NCBI RefSeq assembly: GCF_000819785.1
Contig: NZ_CDBK01000068.1
Location: forward strand, 1-47,211
From: Aeromonas caviae
GTDB lineage: Bacteria; Pseudomonadota; Gammaproteobacteria; Enterobacterales; Aeromonadaceae
DNA: 47,211 bases
Reading direction: 5' to 3'
This document shows, one piece after another, positions 25,274 through 36,448 of the stretch. Below the pieces are notes generated by a model, which saw nothing but the letters and a program-made list of their open reading frames with translations, made no database searches and was not told the DNA's origin. Every line of letters begins with the position of its first letter. Within the stretch, counting starts at the first letter, position 1. Made by a program: the position numbers and the translations under genes.

Positions 25274-25585
25274 ATGGAACAGCAACCGTATCTTCGGATC
25301 CAGCAAGATCCCAACTTCCAGGCACTGGTCGCCAAACGCCAGCGCTTCGCCTGGGCCCTCTCCATCCTGATGCTGGGGCTCTACCTGGCGTTCATCCTGC
25401 TCATCGCCTTTGCACCTGGCTGGCTTGGCACCCCCTTGAGCGAAGGCTCCAGCATCACCCGTGGCATCCCGGTCGGGATTGGCCTCATCGTATCGGCCTT
25501 CGTGCTGACCGGTATCTACGTATTTCGTGCCAACGGCGAGTTCGACGAGCTGAACCAGAAGATCCTCAAGGGAGCGCAATCATGA
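25274..25585 (+). CDS. yjcH: DUF485 membrane protein YjcH
   Basis: This 103-residue protein has two membrane helices (about 26-50 and 66-87), an N-terminal [22 protein letters not shown] motif and a C-terminal [11 protein letters not shown], all typical of DUF485. It is the usual companion of ActP and overlaps it by ATGA (25582-25585), so their translation is probably coupled. Its biochemical role is unproven; it is thought to assist the acetate permease. It starts at ATG 25274 behind GGAGA. No acs gene is nearby, unlike the E. coli acs-yjcH-actP operon. Confidence 0.95.
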   Translation: MEQQPYLRIQQDPNFQALVAKRQRFAWALSILMLGLYLAFILLIAFAPGWLGTPLSEGSSITRGIPVGIGLIVSAFVLTGIYVFRANGEFDELNQKILKGAQS

Positions 25586-27237
25586 AAGGCAAGTTTCTGC
25601 TGCCGCTGGCAGGTCTGATCTCCACCCCCTTGCTGGCGGCCGACGCCATCAGCGGCGAGGTGCAACGCCAACCCCTCAATATCTCGGCCATCGTGATGTT
25701 CGTGGTCTTCGTGGCCGCCACCCTGTTCATCACCTACTGGGCCTCCAAGCGCAACCGCTCGGCTTCCGACTACTACGCCGCCGGCGGGCGCATCACCGGC
25801 TTCCAGAACGGTCTGGCCATCGCCGGTGACTACATGTCCGCCGCCTCCTTCCTCGGCATCTCCGCCCTGGTCTATACCTCGGGCTACGACGGTCTCATCT
25901 ACTCCATCGGCTTCCTGGTGGGCTGGCCCATCATCCTGTTCCTGATCGCGGAGCGGCTGCGCAACCTCGGCAAGTACACCTTTGCCGACGTGGCCTCCTA
26001 CCGCCTCAAGCAGACCTCGGTGCGCAGCCTCTCCGCCAGCGGCTCCCTGGTGGTGGTCGCCCTCTACCTCATCGCCCAGATGGTCGGTGCCGGCAAGCTC
26101 ATCGAGCTGCTGTTCGGCCTCCAATACCACGTGGCCGTGGTGCTGGTCGGCATCCTGATGGTGCTCTACGTGCTGTTCGGCGGCATGCTAGCCACCACCT
26201 GGGTACAGATCATCAAGGCGGTGATGCTGCTCTCCGGTGCCTCCTTCATGGCCATCATGGTGATGAAGTCCGTCAACTTCGACGTCGGGACCCTGTTCAG
26301 CGAAGCGGTCAAGGTGCATGCCAATGGTGCGGCCATCATGAGCCCGGGCGGCCTGGTCGCCGACCCCATCTCCGCCATCTCCCTTGGGCTGGCCCTGATG
26401 TTCGGTACCGCTGGTCTGCCCCACATCCTGATGCGCTTCTTCACCGTGAGCGATGCCAAGGAAGCCCGTAAATCGGTGTTCTACGCCACCGGCTTCATCG
26501 GCTACTTCTACATCCTCACCTTCATCATCGGCTTTGGCGCCATCCTGCTGGTCAGCACCAACCCGGACTTCAAGGACGCCACCGGCGCCCTGCTGGGGGG
26601 CACCAACATGGCGGCGGTCCATCTGGCCGATGCGGTGGGCGGCAGCCTGTTCCTGGGCTTCATCTCCGCCGTGGCGTTTGCCACCATACTGGCGGTCGTG
26701 GCCGGGCTGACCCTGGCGGGGGCCTCCGCGGTCTCTCACGACCTCTATGCCTGCGTCATCAAGGAAGGCAAGGCCAACGAGGCCGACGAGCTGCGCGTCT
26801 CCAAGATGACCACCCTGGTGCTGGGTGTGGTCGCCATCGGCCTTGGCATCCTGTTCGAGAAGCAGAACATCGCCTTCATGGTGGGCCTGGCCTTCTCCAT
26901 CGCGGCGAGCTGCAACTTCCCGGTGCTCTTCCTCTCCATGTTCTGGTCCCGCCTGACCACCCGTGGCGCCGTCTATGGCGGCTGGCTCGGCCTCATCAGC
27001 GCCGTGACCCTGATGATCCTGGGCCCCACCGTCTGGGTGAAAGTACTGGGTCATGCCCAGGCCATCTTCCCCTACGAATACCCGGCGCTCTTCTCCATGG
27101 GGCTGGCCTTCATCGGGATCTGGTTCTTCTCGGTCACCGACAAGTCCCAGGCAGCCTCCGACGAGCATGCCAAGTTCTTCCCGCAGTTCGTCCGCTCCCA
27201 GACCGGGCTCGGTGCCTCCGGCGCCTCCGCCCACTAA
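25582..27237 (+). CDS. actP: Cation/acetate symporter
   Basis: ActP is an inner-membrane Na+/solute symporter that takes up acetate and other short carboxylates. The 551 residues include an N-terminal signal-like segment ([19 protein letters not shown]) and about 13 membrane helices. SSS family hallmarks are [22 protein letters not shown] (about 56-77), the downstream [21 protein letters not shown], and [18 protein letters not shown] 25582 lies in the yjcH stop (ATGA). It is the last gene before a strong terminator. Together with the NTase and exonuclease genes upstream it forms an acetate-uptake neighbourhood. Confidence 0.97.
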   Translation: MKGKFLLPLAGLISTPLLAADAISGEVQRQPLNISAIVMFVVFVAATLFITYWASKRNRSASDYYAAGGRITGFQNGLAIAGDYMSAASFLGISALVYTSGYDGLIYSIGFLVGWPIILFLIAERLRNLGKYTFADVASYRLKQTSVRSLSASGSLVVVALYLIAQMVGAGKLIELLFGLQYHVAVVLVGILMVLYVLFGGMLATTWVQIIKAVMLLSGASFMAIMVMKSVNFDVGTLFSEAVKVHANGAAIMSPGGLVADPISAISLGLALMFGTAGLPHILMRFFTVSDAKEARKSVFYATGFIGYFYILTFIIGFGAILLVSTNPDFKDATGALLGGTNMAAVHLADAVGGSLFLGFISAVAFATILAVVAGLTLAGASAVSHDLYACVIKEGKANEADELRVSKMTTLVLGVVAIGLGILFEKQNIAFMVGLAFSIAASCNFPVLFLSMFWSRLTTRGAVYGGWLGLISAVTLMILGPTVWVKVLGHAQAIFPYEYPALFSMGLAFIGIWFFSVTDKSQAASDEHAKFFPQFVRSQTGLGASGASAH

Positions 27238-27255
27238 GTGGCATCCCACGCATCC

Positions 27256-27280
27256 AAGCCGGCCCAGTGCCGGCTTTTTT
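27256..27280 (+). terminator. Terminator of actP
   Basis: AAGCCGGC and GCCGGCTT form an 8-bp stem around CCAGT, ending in a run of six T's, 18 bp after the actP stop. Confidence 0.9.
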
Positions 27281-27407
27281 AATGACCGCCCCCTCGCCTC
27301 CCCTCTGCAAGAGAGGCCGGAGCCCGTTGCCGGCCTGGTCGTGAAACCTTCCCCCCTGCAATGGGGCCAGATCACAGTTCCTGCTAAAACTTTCAGGGGA
27401 TCTGTGC

Positions 27408-27413
27408 CATAAT
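27408..27413 (+). promoter_or_regulatory. Extended -10 promoter candidate for ybiT
   Basis: TGCCATAAT is an extended -10 element 35 bp before the ybiT start codon. No good -35 lies at the right spacing, which is tolerated with an extended -10. Confidence 0.4.
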
Positions 27414-27447
27414 GCGCGCCATTTGACAGACCAACCGGGACATTCCA

Positions 27448-29040
27448 GTGCTTTCAAGCAACAACATCACCATGCAGTTCGGCGCCAAGCCGCTGTTTGA
27501 GAACATCAGCGTCAAGTTTGGCGGCGGCAACCGCTACGGCCTCATCGGTGCCAACGGCTGTGGCAAGTCCACCTTCATGAAGATCCTCGGCGGCGATCTC
27601 GAACCCACCGGCGGCAATGTGAGCCTGGATGTCAACGAGCGCATCGGTAAGCTGCGCCAGGATCAGTTCGCCTACGAAGAGATGCGCGTACTGGACGTGG
27701 TCATGATGGGCCACACCGAGCTGTGGGCCGCCATCGCCGAACGCGATGCCATCTACGCCAACCTGGAAGCGACCGACGACGACTACATGAAGGCCGCCGA
27801 ACTGGAAGGCCTGGTCGCCGAGTATGATGGCTACACCGCCGAATCCCGCGCAGGCGAGCTGCTGCTGGGTGCCGGTATTCCCATCGAGCAGCACAACGGT
27901 CCGATGAGCGAAGTGGCCCCGGGCTGGAAACTGCGGGTACTGCTGGCGCAGGCGCTCTTCTCCAACCCCGACATCCTGTTGCTGGACGAACCGACCAACA
28001 ACCTGGACATCAACACCATTCGCTGGCTGGAGCAGGTGCTCAACGATCGTGAAAGCACCATGATCATCATCTCTCACGACCGTCACTTCCTGAACTCCGT
28101 CTGCACCCACATGGCGGATTTGGACTACGGCGAGCTGCGGGTCTACCCGGGCAACTACGACGAGTACATGCTGGCTGCCACCCAGGCCCGCGAGCGCCTG
28201 CTGGCCGACAACGCCAAGAAGAAGGCCCAGATCGCCGATCTGCAATCCTTCGTCTCCCGCTTCAGCGCCAACGCCTCAAAATCCAGCCAGGCTACCTCCC
28301 GCCTCAAGCAGATCGACAAGATCAAGATTGAGGAAGTAAAGGTCTCCAGCCGTCAGAACCCCTTCATCCGCTTCGAGCAGGACAAGAAGCTCTACCGCAA
28401 CATCCTGGAGATCGAAGGCGTCTCCAAGGGTTATGGCGACGGTCCCCTGTTCAAGGGGCTCAACATGATGCTGGAAGTGGGCGAGAAGGTCGCCATCCTG
28501 GGTACCAACGGGATCGGTAAGTCCACCCTGATCAAGACGCTGGTCGGTGCCCTGGCACCGGATACCGGCACCATCAAGTGGTCCGAGAACGCCCAGATCG
28601 GCTACTACGCCCAGGATCACGCCGAAGATTTCGACACCGATCTCAATGTGTTCGACTGGATGGCCCAATGGAAGCAGGAGAACGAAGACGAGCAGGCGGT
28701 GCGCTCCGTGCTGGGTCGTCTGCTCTTCTCCCAGGACGACATCAAGAAGCCGGTCAAGGTGCTTTCCGGTGGTGAACAGGGCCGGATGCTGTTCGGCAAG
28801 CTGATGATGCAGCGCCCCAACATCCTGATCATGGATGAACCGACCAACCACCTGGACATGGAATCCATCGAATCCTTGAACCTGGCGCTGGAGATGTACA
28901 AGGGCACCCTGATCTTCGTCTCCCACGACCGCGAGTTCGTCTCCTCCCTGGCGACCCGCATCCTGGAACTGACCGAAGACGGCATCCGCGACTTCGGCGG
29001 CACCTACGAGGATTACCTGCGCACCCAGGGTGTGGTGTAA
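27448..29040 (+). CDS. ybiT: ABC-F family ribosome-associated ATPase YbiT
   Basis: This soluble ABC-F protein has two ATPase domains and no membrane part; such proteins bind the ribosomal E site and relieve stalled translation. Its 530 residues equal the length of E. coli YbiT, and the N-terminus is nearly the same. Walker A motifs are GANGCGKST (34-42) and GTNGIGKST (352-360). Walker B motifs are [11 protein letters not shown] (D180, E181) and [11 protein letters not shown]. The second signature is LSGGEQGRM and the first is the degenerate [10 protein letters not shown] usual in YbiT. Between the domains lies the charged interdomain linker. It starts at GTG 27448 with GGGA upstream. Confidence 0.96.
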   Translation: MLSSNNITMQFGAKPLFENISVKFGGGNRYGLIGANGCGKSTFMKILGGDLEPTGGNVSLDVNERIGKLRQDQFAYEEMRVLDVVMMGHTELWAAIAERDAIYANLEATDDDYMKAAELEGLVAEYDGYTAESRAGELLLGAGIPIEQHNGPMSEVAPGWKLRVLLAQALFSNPDILLLDEPTNNLDINTIRWLEQVLNDRESTMIIISHDRHFLNSVCTHMADLDYGELRVYPGNYDEYMLAATQARERLLADNAKKKAQIADLQSFVSRFSANASKSSQATSRLKQIDKIKIEEVKVSSRQNPFIRFEQDKKLYRNILEIEGVSKGYGDGPLFKGLNMMLEVGEKVAILGTNGIGKSTLIKTLVGALAPDTGTIKWSENAQIGYYAQDHAEDFDTDLNVFDWMAQWKQENEDEQAVRSVLGRLLFSQDDIKKPVKVLSGGEQGRMLFGKLMMQRPNILIMDEPTNHLDMESIESLNLALEMYKGTLIFVSHDREFVSSLATRILELTEDGIRDFGGTYEDYLRTQGVV

Positions 29041-29067
29041 TCCTCTGCTTTCAAGCAAAGCGATCAG

Positions 29068-29095
29068 AACCGGCGCCTCGTGCGCCGGTTTTTTT
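29068..29095 (+). terminator. Terminator of ybiT
   Basis: AACCGGCGC and GCGCCGGTT pair around CTCGT and run into seven T's, 28 bp after the stop. Confidence 0.9.
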
Positions 29096-29270
29096 ATGCC
29101 TCCTTGATCACGCCCCACAGCAAGAGAAGGATTGGGGATAGGGAGAGCAAGAGTACAGCGCGCTGTCATACACCTGTCCCGCTCATCCCCAGCCAGGATA
29201 GGCAGCACAAGCCCGTGCCTGGCCCCTTCCCTCCTGCGCCCGCCCGCTCTGCCTGGCTGTTGATGGCACA

Positions 29271-29299
29271 AAAAAACGGCTCCATCATGGAGCCGTTTT
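29271..29299 (-). terminator. Terminator of ppiD
   Basis: On the minus strand GAAAACGGCTCC and GGAGCCGTTTT pair around ATGAT and continue into a run of T's, 24 bp after the ppiD stop. Confidence 0.88.
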
Positions 29300-29323
29300 C
29301 ACACTTGGGGCCGTGAGGCTGAT

Positions 29324-31237
29324 TTACTCGACAGTGGCTTCCACGTCGGTGAAGTATTCGATCTTGGCCGCCTTGCGCAGCTCGTCGATCAGCGACTTGT
29401 AGTCAGCCTGTGCCTTGCCCTGACCAAGCTGACCTTGCAGCAGGCTCACCATCTGGGATGGCTCCTTGATGACGTTGACCTTGTCCAGCGCCACCACCAC
29501 ACGATCACCGTTGGCTTCGGTCACCAGCTCGACACTCGGCTTGCCATCGGTCGGATGGGGCATGCGGAACGCCTGGGTCACCAGGTTCTGATCCATCTCC
29601 TGGGCAAAACGGGATACGCCGGTATGGGTATCCACTTTCAGACCCAGCGCGGTCAGGTCGGCCTGAACGTTCTCACCGGCCTTGAGCTTGTCCAGCAGAC
29701 CCTGGGCCTTGCCACGGGCCACTTCACTGGCCTTGTCGTGCTTGATGGCGGTGATCACCTGCTCTTTCACCTCGGCAAGCGGTTTGGCCGCCTTCGGCTG
29801 GTGACCCATGATGTGCAGCACCAGCGCCTTGCCGTCGGCCAGCTCGATCACGTCGGAGTTGGTGTTGTCATCGCGCAGCTGTTCGGAGAACGCCACGGAG
29901 AGCACCTTGGGATCATTGAGCGGTGCCGGCGCATCGGCCTGGCTGAAATAGCCGGTGGACTGCACCTGGAGGCCCATGGCTTCGGCGGTCAAGTCCAGGG
30001 AGTCCGGGTTCTCGAAGCTGCTGTCGGCCATCTTCTGCTGTTCGGCGAAGAACTGCTCCTTGGCCTTCTCAGACTGCAGACGGGCGATGGTATCGCTCAT
30101 CACGTCCACGAAGGGCTTGGTCTTGGCAGGCTCGACTCCCAGCAGCTTGATGATGTGGAAGCCGAACGGGCTCTTCACCACGGCGGAGAGATCGCCGGCC
30201 TTGGCCAGCGCGAACGCGGCTTTCTCGAAGGCAGGATCCATCACCCCTTTCTCGAACCAGTCGAGTTCCCCGCCCTTCTTCGCGGAGAAGGTATCGGAGG
30301 AGTCGGCCTTGGCCAGCGCGGCGAAATCGTCACCCGCCTTGGCCTTGGCCAGCACGGCCTCGGCTTTCTGCTCGGCGGCCTTTTCATCCTTGCCAAACGG
30401 GATCAGGATGTGCGCCACCTGACGGCGCTCGGGACGCTGGAACAGATCCTGATGCTGGTCGTAGTAATCCTGGGCATCCTGCTCGGTGACCTTGATGTTC
30501 TTGCCAAGGTTCGCGGCATCGAGCAGCAGATAGTCGACCTTGACCGTCTCGTCGTTCATGAAGCGAGCGCTGTTGGCCTTGTAGAACTGCTCCACCTCGG
30601 CATCGCTCACCTCGATCCCGTCCACATAGGCGGAAGCGGCCAGACGGATCAGGCGCAGGTCACGGGTCTGGTTGTAGAGACGATCCAGTTGCTCGGCTTC
30701 CCCCTTGAGGGCGAACTCCGATCCCAGCACGGCGCCCATCAATTGCTGGCGCACCATGTCCTGGCGCAGGGAGTCGCGGAACATCTCGGGGGTCATGCCG
30801 GCTCGGCGAATGAGCTGCAGGTAGCGGTCATTGCTGAACTTGCCGTTCTCGGCAAACTCGGGCATGGCGACGATGGCCTGCTTGATCTGCTCATCGCTGA
30901 CGCGCAGACCCAGGGAGCGGGCCTTGTCATCGATCAGCGCCTGATCGATCAGACGGTCCAGCACGCCACGGCGGAACTGTTTCATGTAATCGGGATTGGC
31001 GGCCAGCTGGTTGAAGGCCTCACCCATTTGGGATTCCATGCGGGCCCGCTCATTGCGGTAGGCATTCTCCAGTGCGGGGGCACTGATGTCATTGCCGTTG
31101 ACGGTGGCGGGGGCGGTACGTGCCGGGCCATTGAGGTAGCTGCCTACGCCGGCCAAGGCAAAGGAGAGGATGATCAGGCCCAAGATAACCTTGGCTACCT
31201 TGCCCTGCGCCCCTTCGCGTAGTTTATCCAACATCAT
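29324..31237 (-). CDS. ppiD: Periplasmic chaperone/peptidyl-prolyl isomerase PpiD
   Basis: PpiD is anchored in the inner membrane near the Sec translocon and helps newly exported proteins fold. The protein (637 residues from the chosen start) has a short cytoplasmic N-terminus, one membrane helix (about 12-33), a SurA-like N-terminal chaperone region, and a parvulin domain (about 262-360, RRQVAHILIPF... to SPFGFHIIKL). I start at ATG 31237, matching the MM...LR beginning of E. coli PpiD. The longer open frame to 31312 would put 25 unrelated residues in front and run through the hupB terminator. It is last in the conserved tig-clpP-clpX-lon-hupB-ppiD order. Confidence 0.95.
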   Translation of the reverse strand: MMLDKLREGAQGKVAKVILGLIILSFALAGVGSYLNGPARTAPATVNGNDISAPALENAYRNERARMESQMGEAFNQLAANPDYMKQFRRGVLDRLIDQALIDDKARSLGLRVSDEQIKQAIVAMPEFAENGKFSNDRYLQLIRRAGMTPEMFRDSLRQDMVRQQLMGAVLGSEFALKGEAEQLDRLYNQTRDLRLIRLAASAYVDGIEVSDAEVEQFYKANSARFMNDETVKVDYLLLDAANLGKNIKVTEQDAQDYYDQHQDLFQRPERRQVAHILIPFGKDEKAAEQKAEAVLAKAKAGDDFAALAKADSSDTFSAKKGGELDWFEKGVMDPAFEKAAFALAKAGDLSAVVKSPFGFHIIKLLGVEPAKTKPFVDVMSDTIARLQSEKAKEQFFAEQQKMADSSFENPDSLDLTAEAMGLQVQSTGYFSQADAPAPLNDPKVLSVAFSEQLRDDNTNSDVIELADGKALVLHIMGHQPKAAKPLAEVKEQVITAIKHDKASEVARGKAQGLLDKLKAGENVQADLTALGLKVDTHTGVSRFAQEMDQNLVTQAFRMPHPTDGKPSVELVTEANGDRVVVALDKVNVIKEPSQMVSLLQGQLGQGKAQADYKSLIDELRKAAKIEYFTDVEATVE

Positions 31238-31274
31238 GTTTGTACTTATGCTCCCGAACTCGATGGGCGTAAAT

Positions 31275-31306
31275 AATGAAAAGGCGCACCGATTGCGATG
31301 CGCCTT
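31275..31306 (-). terminator. hupB terminator
   Basis: On the minus strand AAGGCGCA (31306-31299) pairs with TGCGCCTT (31288-31281) around a 10-nt loop and is followed by TTCATTATTT. It separates the abundant hupB message from ppiD. Confidence 0.65.
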
Positions 31307-31386
31307 GGTCAAGCAGTATGAGGGAGAGCCCTCTCACTTGTCTGGTCAGAGACCAAGGACGGTGCCGATAGATATCAGCGACCGGC

Positions 31387-31659
31387 TTAGTTGACCGCGT
31401 CTTTCAGGGCCTTGCCGGCTTTGAAGGCAGGAACTTTACCGGCAGCGATTTCGATGGTCGCACCAGTTTGCGGGTTGCGGCCGGAACGGGCTGCACGCTC
31501 GCGAACGGCGAAAGTACCGAAACCAACCAGAGCAACCTGGTCACCCTCTTTCAGGGCTTCGCCCACGGCATCGATGAAGGCATCCAGCGCACGGCCAGCG
31601 GCAGCTTTGGAGATATCAGCACCGTCTGCAATCTTGTCAATCAGTTGAGATTTATTCAC
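31387..31659 (-). CDS. hupB: DNA-binding protein HU-beta
   Basis: HU is a small nucleoid protein that bends DNA without sequence preference. The 90 residues have the HU signature [21 protein letters not shown] (about 47-67), with the DNA-contacting arm and conserved proline in NPQTG. It starts at GTG 31659, as in E. coli hupB (GTG AAT AAA TCT). It has its own strong promoter and a terminator, as expected for an abundant protein. Confidence 0.98.
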   Translation of the reverse strand: MNKSQLIDKIADGADISKAAAGRALDAFIDAVGEALKEGDQVALVGFGTFAVRERAARSGRNPQTGATIEIAAGKVPAFKAGKALKDAVN

Positions 31660-31725
31660 TCTTATATTCCCCTTTTATCGAACATCGCTGCGGCGCTGAT
31701 TTCCCTGGCCACAACAAGTGGAGGT

Positions 31726-31754
31726 TTTATAACAAGCCTCCTGATCAGTTGCAA
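31726..31754 (-). promoter_or_regulatory. hupB promoter
   Basis: On the minus strand TTGCAA (31754-31749) and TATAAA (31731-31726) are separated by 17 bp, about 66 bp before the hupB start codon. Confidence 0.6.
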
Positions 31755-31899
31755 GTGACAATCTGGCGCAAACCCGCGCCACATCACGCATTGCGACTCA
31801 TCATGAGTACCCGATCGGTGGTCAAGGCTACTTCCGTTGTCCGGTGCATGCAAGCCTTAACCACCCCCCGAATGCGCCAAATTTGCGGCGCATCAACAT

Positions 31900-34254
31900 T
31901 TACACGACAGAAACGCGTTCGAAACCTTGCGGATTGTCCTGCAACGCCAGTGCAAGCACCTCATCAATCCAGCGAACCGGATAGATTTCAAGATCTTGTT
32001 TGACGTTGGCCGGGATCTCCTCGAGGTCACGTTCGTTCTCTTTCGGGATCAGCACACGCTTGATGCCACCACGGTGGGCCGCCAGCAGTTTCTCCTTGAG
32101 ACCACCGATGGGCAACACCTCGCCACGCAGGGTGATTTCACCCGTCATGGCCACGTCGGCGCGCACCGGGTTGCCGGTGAGGCTGGAGACCAGGGCGGTA
32201 CACATGGCGATACCGGCGCTCGGGCCGTCTTTCGGGGTCGCCCCTTCCGGCACGTGCACGTGGATGTCGCGCTTCTCGTAGAAGTCGCCGTTGATACGTA
32301 GCTTCTCGGCGCGGGCACGCACCACCGTCATGGCCGCCTGGATGGACTCCTGCATCACGTCACCGAGGGAACCGGTGTAAGTGAGCTTGCCCTTGCCTGG
32401 CATGTTGGTGGTCTCGATGGTGAGAAGATCGCCCCCCACTTCGGTCCACGCCAGCCCGCACACCTGACCAATCTGGTTCTGGTCGGTGGCCTTGCCATAG
32501 TCAAAGCGCTGTACCCCCAGGAACTCCTTGAGGTTCTCCTGGTTGACCTGAACATGCTTGATGCTCTTGTCCAGCAGGATGCGTTTGACTGCCTTGCGAC
32601 AGATTTTGGAGATTTCACGCTCCAGGCTGCGCACACCCGCCTCGCGGGTGTAGTAGCGAATCACTCCGATCAGCGCCGAATCCTCGATGGTGATCTCGGA
32701 AGGCTTCAGGCCGTTGCGCTGGATCTGCTTGGCCACCAGGTGCTGCTTGGCAATGTTGAGCTTCTCGTCCTCGGTGTAACCGGACAGACGGATCACTTCC
32801 ATCCGGTCCAGCAGCGGACCCGGGATGTTCATGGAGTTGGAGGTGGCCACGAACATCACGTCCGACAGGTCATAATCCACTTCCAGATAGTGATCGTTGA
32901 AGCTGCTGTTCTGCTCGGGATCCAGCACCTCCAGCAGGGCGGAAGCGGGATCGCCACGCATGTCCGAGCTCATCTTGTCGATTTCGTCGAGCAGGAACAG
33001 CGGGTTCTTCACGCCGACTTTCGCCATCTTCTGGATGAGCTTGCCGGGCATGGAGCCGATGTAGGTACGACGGTGACCACGGATCTCCGCCTCGTCACGC
33101 ACCCCACCCAGGGCCATGCGCACATACTTGCGGCCGGTGGCCTTGGCGATGGACTGCCCCAGGGAGGTCTTGCCCACCCCGGGAGGCCCGACCAGGCAGA
33201 GGATGGGGCCCTTGAGCTTGTTCACACGCGCCTGCACCGCCAGGTATTCGAGGATGCGATCCTTGACCTTGTCCAGGCCATAGTGATCCGCATCCAGCAC
33301 CTCCTGGGCCTTGCCCAGGTCTTTCTTGACCTTGGAGCGGGTCTTCCAGGGCACCTGCACCATCCAGTCCACATAGCTGCGCACCACGGTGGCTTCCGCC
33401 GACATGGGGGACATCATCTTGAGCTTGGCGAGCTCGGCCTGGGCCTTCTCGCGGGCATCCTCCGGCATCCCGGCCTCTTCAATCTTGCGATTGAGGGCTT
33501 CGAACTCATCCGGGCTGTCTTCCAGCTCACCCAGCTCTTTCTGGATGGCCTTCATCTGCTCGTTGAGGTAATACTCCCGCTGGCTCTTCTCCATCTGCTT
33601 CTTGACCCGGGAGCGGATGCGCTTCTCGACCTGCAACAGGTCGATCTCCGACTCCATCATGGCCATCAGAAACTCGATGCGCTCGGACACGGAGGCGATT
33701 TCCAGCACCTTCTGCTTGTCTTCGAGCTTGAGCGGCATGTGGGCAGCCATGGTATCGGCCAGGCGCGCCGCATCGTCGATCGCCGAAATCGAGGTGAGTA
33801 CCTCGGGCGGGATCTTCTTGTTGAGTTTGATGTAACCTTCGAACTGGCCGATGGCAGAGCGCACCAGCACGTCCTGATCCTTCTCCTCGATGGGGGCGGA
33901 CGCGATGTACTGGGCCTCCCCGACAAAGAAGTCGCGATCGTCGATCATCCGCTCAAGGCGGGCACGCTGGCCCCCCTCCACCAGCACCTTGACGGTGCCG
34001 TCCGGCAGCTTGAGCATCTGCAGAATATTGGCCACTGTCCCGACGGAGAAAATTTCCTCCACCGTCGGTTCGTCAGTCGACGCATCCTTCTGGGCCACCA
34101 GCAGGACTTTCTTGTCCTGCTCCATGGCCGCTTCCAGACAGCGAATGGATTTTTCCCGCCCCACAAAGAGTGGAATGACCATGTGGGGATAGACCACCAC
34201 GTCACGAAGAGGCAGGACGGGAATCTCGATGCGTTCTGAACGCTCTAGGTTCAT
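31900..34254 (-). CDS. lon: Lon ATP-dependent protease
   Basis: Lon degrades misfolded and short-lived regulatory proteins in the cytosol. The 784 residues equal the E. coli length. The N-terminal substrate-binding domain begins [18 protein letters not shown], the AAA+ module has Walker [10 protein letters not shown], and the C-terminal protease domain carries the Ser-Lys dyad S679 (PKDGPSAG) and K722 (GGLKEK), at the same numbers as in E. coli. It starts at ATG 34254. A sigma32-like promoter and the clpX terminator lie in the 139-bp spacer upstream. Confidence 0.98.
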   Translation of the reverse strand: MNLERSERIEIPVLPLRDVVVYPHMVIPLFVGREKSIRCLEAAMEQDKKVLLVAQKDASTDEPTVEEIFSVGTVANILQMLKLPDGTVKVLVEGGQRARLERMIDDRDFFVGEAQYIASAPIEEKDQDVLVRSAIGQFEGYIKLNKKIPPEVLTSISAIDDAARLADTMAAHMPLKLEDKQKVLEIASVSERIEFLMAMMESEIDLLQVEKRIRSRVKKQMEKSQREYYLNEQMKAIQKELGELEDSPDEFEALNRKIEEAGMPEDAREKAQAELAKLKMMSPMSAEATVVRSYVDWMVQVPWKTRSKVKKDLGKAQEVLDADHYGLDKVKDRILEYLAVQARVNKLKGPILCLVGPPGVGKTSLGQSIAKATGRKYVRMALGGVRDEAEIRGHRRTYIGSMPGKLIQKMAKVGVKNPLFLLDEIDKMSSDMRGDPASALLEVLDPEQNSSFNDHYLEVDYDLSDVMFVATSNSMNIPGPLLDRMEVIRLSGYTEDEKLNIAKQHLVAKQIQRNGLKPSEITIEDSALIGVIRYYTREAGVRSLEREISKICRKAVKRILLDKSIKHVQVNQENLKEFLGVQRFDYGKATDQNQIGQVCGLAWTEVGGDLLTIETTNMPGKGKLTYTGSLGDVMQESIQAAMTVVRARAEKLRINGDFYEKRDIHVHVPEGATPKDGPSAGIAMCTALVSSLTGNPVRADVAMTGEITLRGEVLPIGGLKEKLLAAHRGGIKRVLIPKENERDLEEIPANVKQDLEIYPVRWIDEVLALALQDNPQGFERVSVV

Positions 34255-34301
34255 ATATGTCCTCTCGGCTTGTTATACCGTTGGCAAAGGCTTGGCTGAG
34301 T

Positions 34302-34330
34302 ATATGGGGGCGCAAAGATGAGATTCAATC
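34302..34330 (-). promoter_or_regulatory. Sigma32-like heat-shock promoter of lon
   Basis: On the minus strand GATTGAAT (34330-34323) and CCCCATAT (34309-34302) are separated by 13 bp and resemble the sigma32 consensus CTTGAAA-N(12-14)-CCCCATNT. The site is about 50 bp upstream of the lon start codon. Confidence 0.65.
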
Positions 34331-34351
34331 GCCTTGGCCGTAAAAAGCATG

Positions 34352-34372
34352 AAAGGGGCAAAAAGCCCCTTT
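34352..34372 (-). terminator. Terminator-like hairpin after clpX
   Basis: AAAGGGGC and GCCCCTTT pair around a 5-nt loop, 22 bp after the clpX stop. On the minus strand a T-run (GCTTTTT) follows 4 nt later, so termination may be partial. Confidence 0.55.
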
Positions 34373-34393
34373 ATGTGATTAAAAATCAGACAG

Positions 34394-35668
<1,275 letters not shown>

Positions 35669-35738
35669 TCAGCGACCTCGTTTTATCAATAGAGGATGGA
35701 TCGTCCTGTTGAGTTTACAACAGGACGGGGTACCCTGC

Positions 35739-36362
35739 TCAGCCGCGCTGGCTCAGGATGCCGTCAACCAGACCATAGGCAACGGCCTGCTCGGCAGACA
35801 TGAAATTGTCACGGTCGGTGTCGCGCTCGATGGTGGCCATGTCCTGACCGGTATGGAACGCCAGACGATCGTTCAGGGTATTCTTGATTTTCAGGATCTC
35901 CTGGGCATGGATCTGGATGTCAGAAGCCTGCCCCTGGAAGCCGCCCAGCGGCTGGTGGATCATCACTCGGGCATTGGGCAGGCAGAAACGCTTGCCCTTG
36001 GCGCCACCGGCCAGCAGGAAGGCCCCCATGGAGCAGGCCTGCCCCATGCAGACGGTGCTCACGTCCGGCTTGATGAACTGCATGGTGTCATAGATGGACA
36101 TACCCGCAGTGACGGCGCCACCCGGCGAGTTGATGTAGATGCTGATGTCCTGATCCGGGTTCTCGGACTCCAGGAACAGCAGTTGGGCCACCACCAGGTT
36201 CGCCATGTGATCCTCGACCTGACCGGTCAGGAAGATCACCCGCTCTTTCAGCAGACGGGAATAGATGTCGTAGGAACGCTCCCCTTTCGCGGTTTGCTCT
36301 ACCACCATCGGGATGAGCGCATTGCGTGGGGATTCAGTCACATCGTTATAGTTCTTGTACAT
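35739..36362 (-). CDS. clpP: ATP-dependent Clp protease proteolytic subunit ClpP
   Basis: ClpP is the serine protease core of ClpXP and ClpAP. The 207 residues match E. coli ClpP exactly in length and in catalytic numbering: S111 in GQACSMGAF and H136 in [11 protein letters not shown], with the aspartate in the [11 protein letters not shown] segment. A short N-terminal propeptide precedes the mature [10 protein letters not shown]. It lies 86 bp after tig and 70 bp before clpX. Confidence 0.98.
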   Translation of the reverse strand: MYKNYNDVTESPRNALIPMVVEQTAKGERSYDIYSRLLKERVIFLTGQVEDHMANLVVAQLLFLESENPDQDISIYINSPGGAVTAGMSIYDTMQFIKPDVSTVCMGQACSMGAFLLAGGAKGKRFCLPNARVMIHQPLGGFQGQASDIQIHAQEILKIKNTLNDRLAFHTGQDMATIERDTDRDNFMSAEQAVAYGLVDGILSQRG

Positions 36363-36383
36363 AAGGCATTGTCCCTAAAATAA

Positions 36384-36414
36384 AATGGCCCGAGTGGAGA
36401 TCACACGAGCCATT
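36384..36414 (-). terminator. Imperfect hairpin between tig and clpP
   Basis: On the minus strand AATGGCTCGTG can pair imperfectly with CACTCGGGCCATT, followed by TTATTTTAG. It may partly terminate tig transcripts before clpP. Confidence 0.35.
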
Positions 36415-36448
36415 ATACTTAACAGTTTTGACCTTAAGTCAAATGTTC

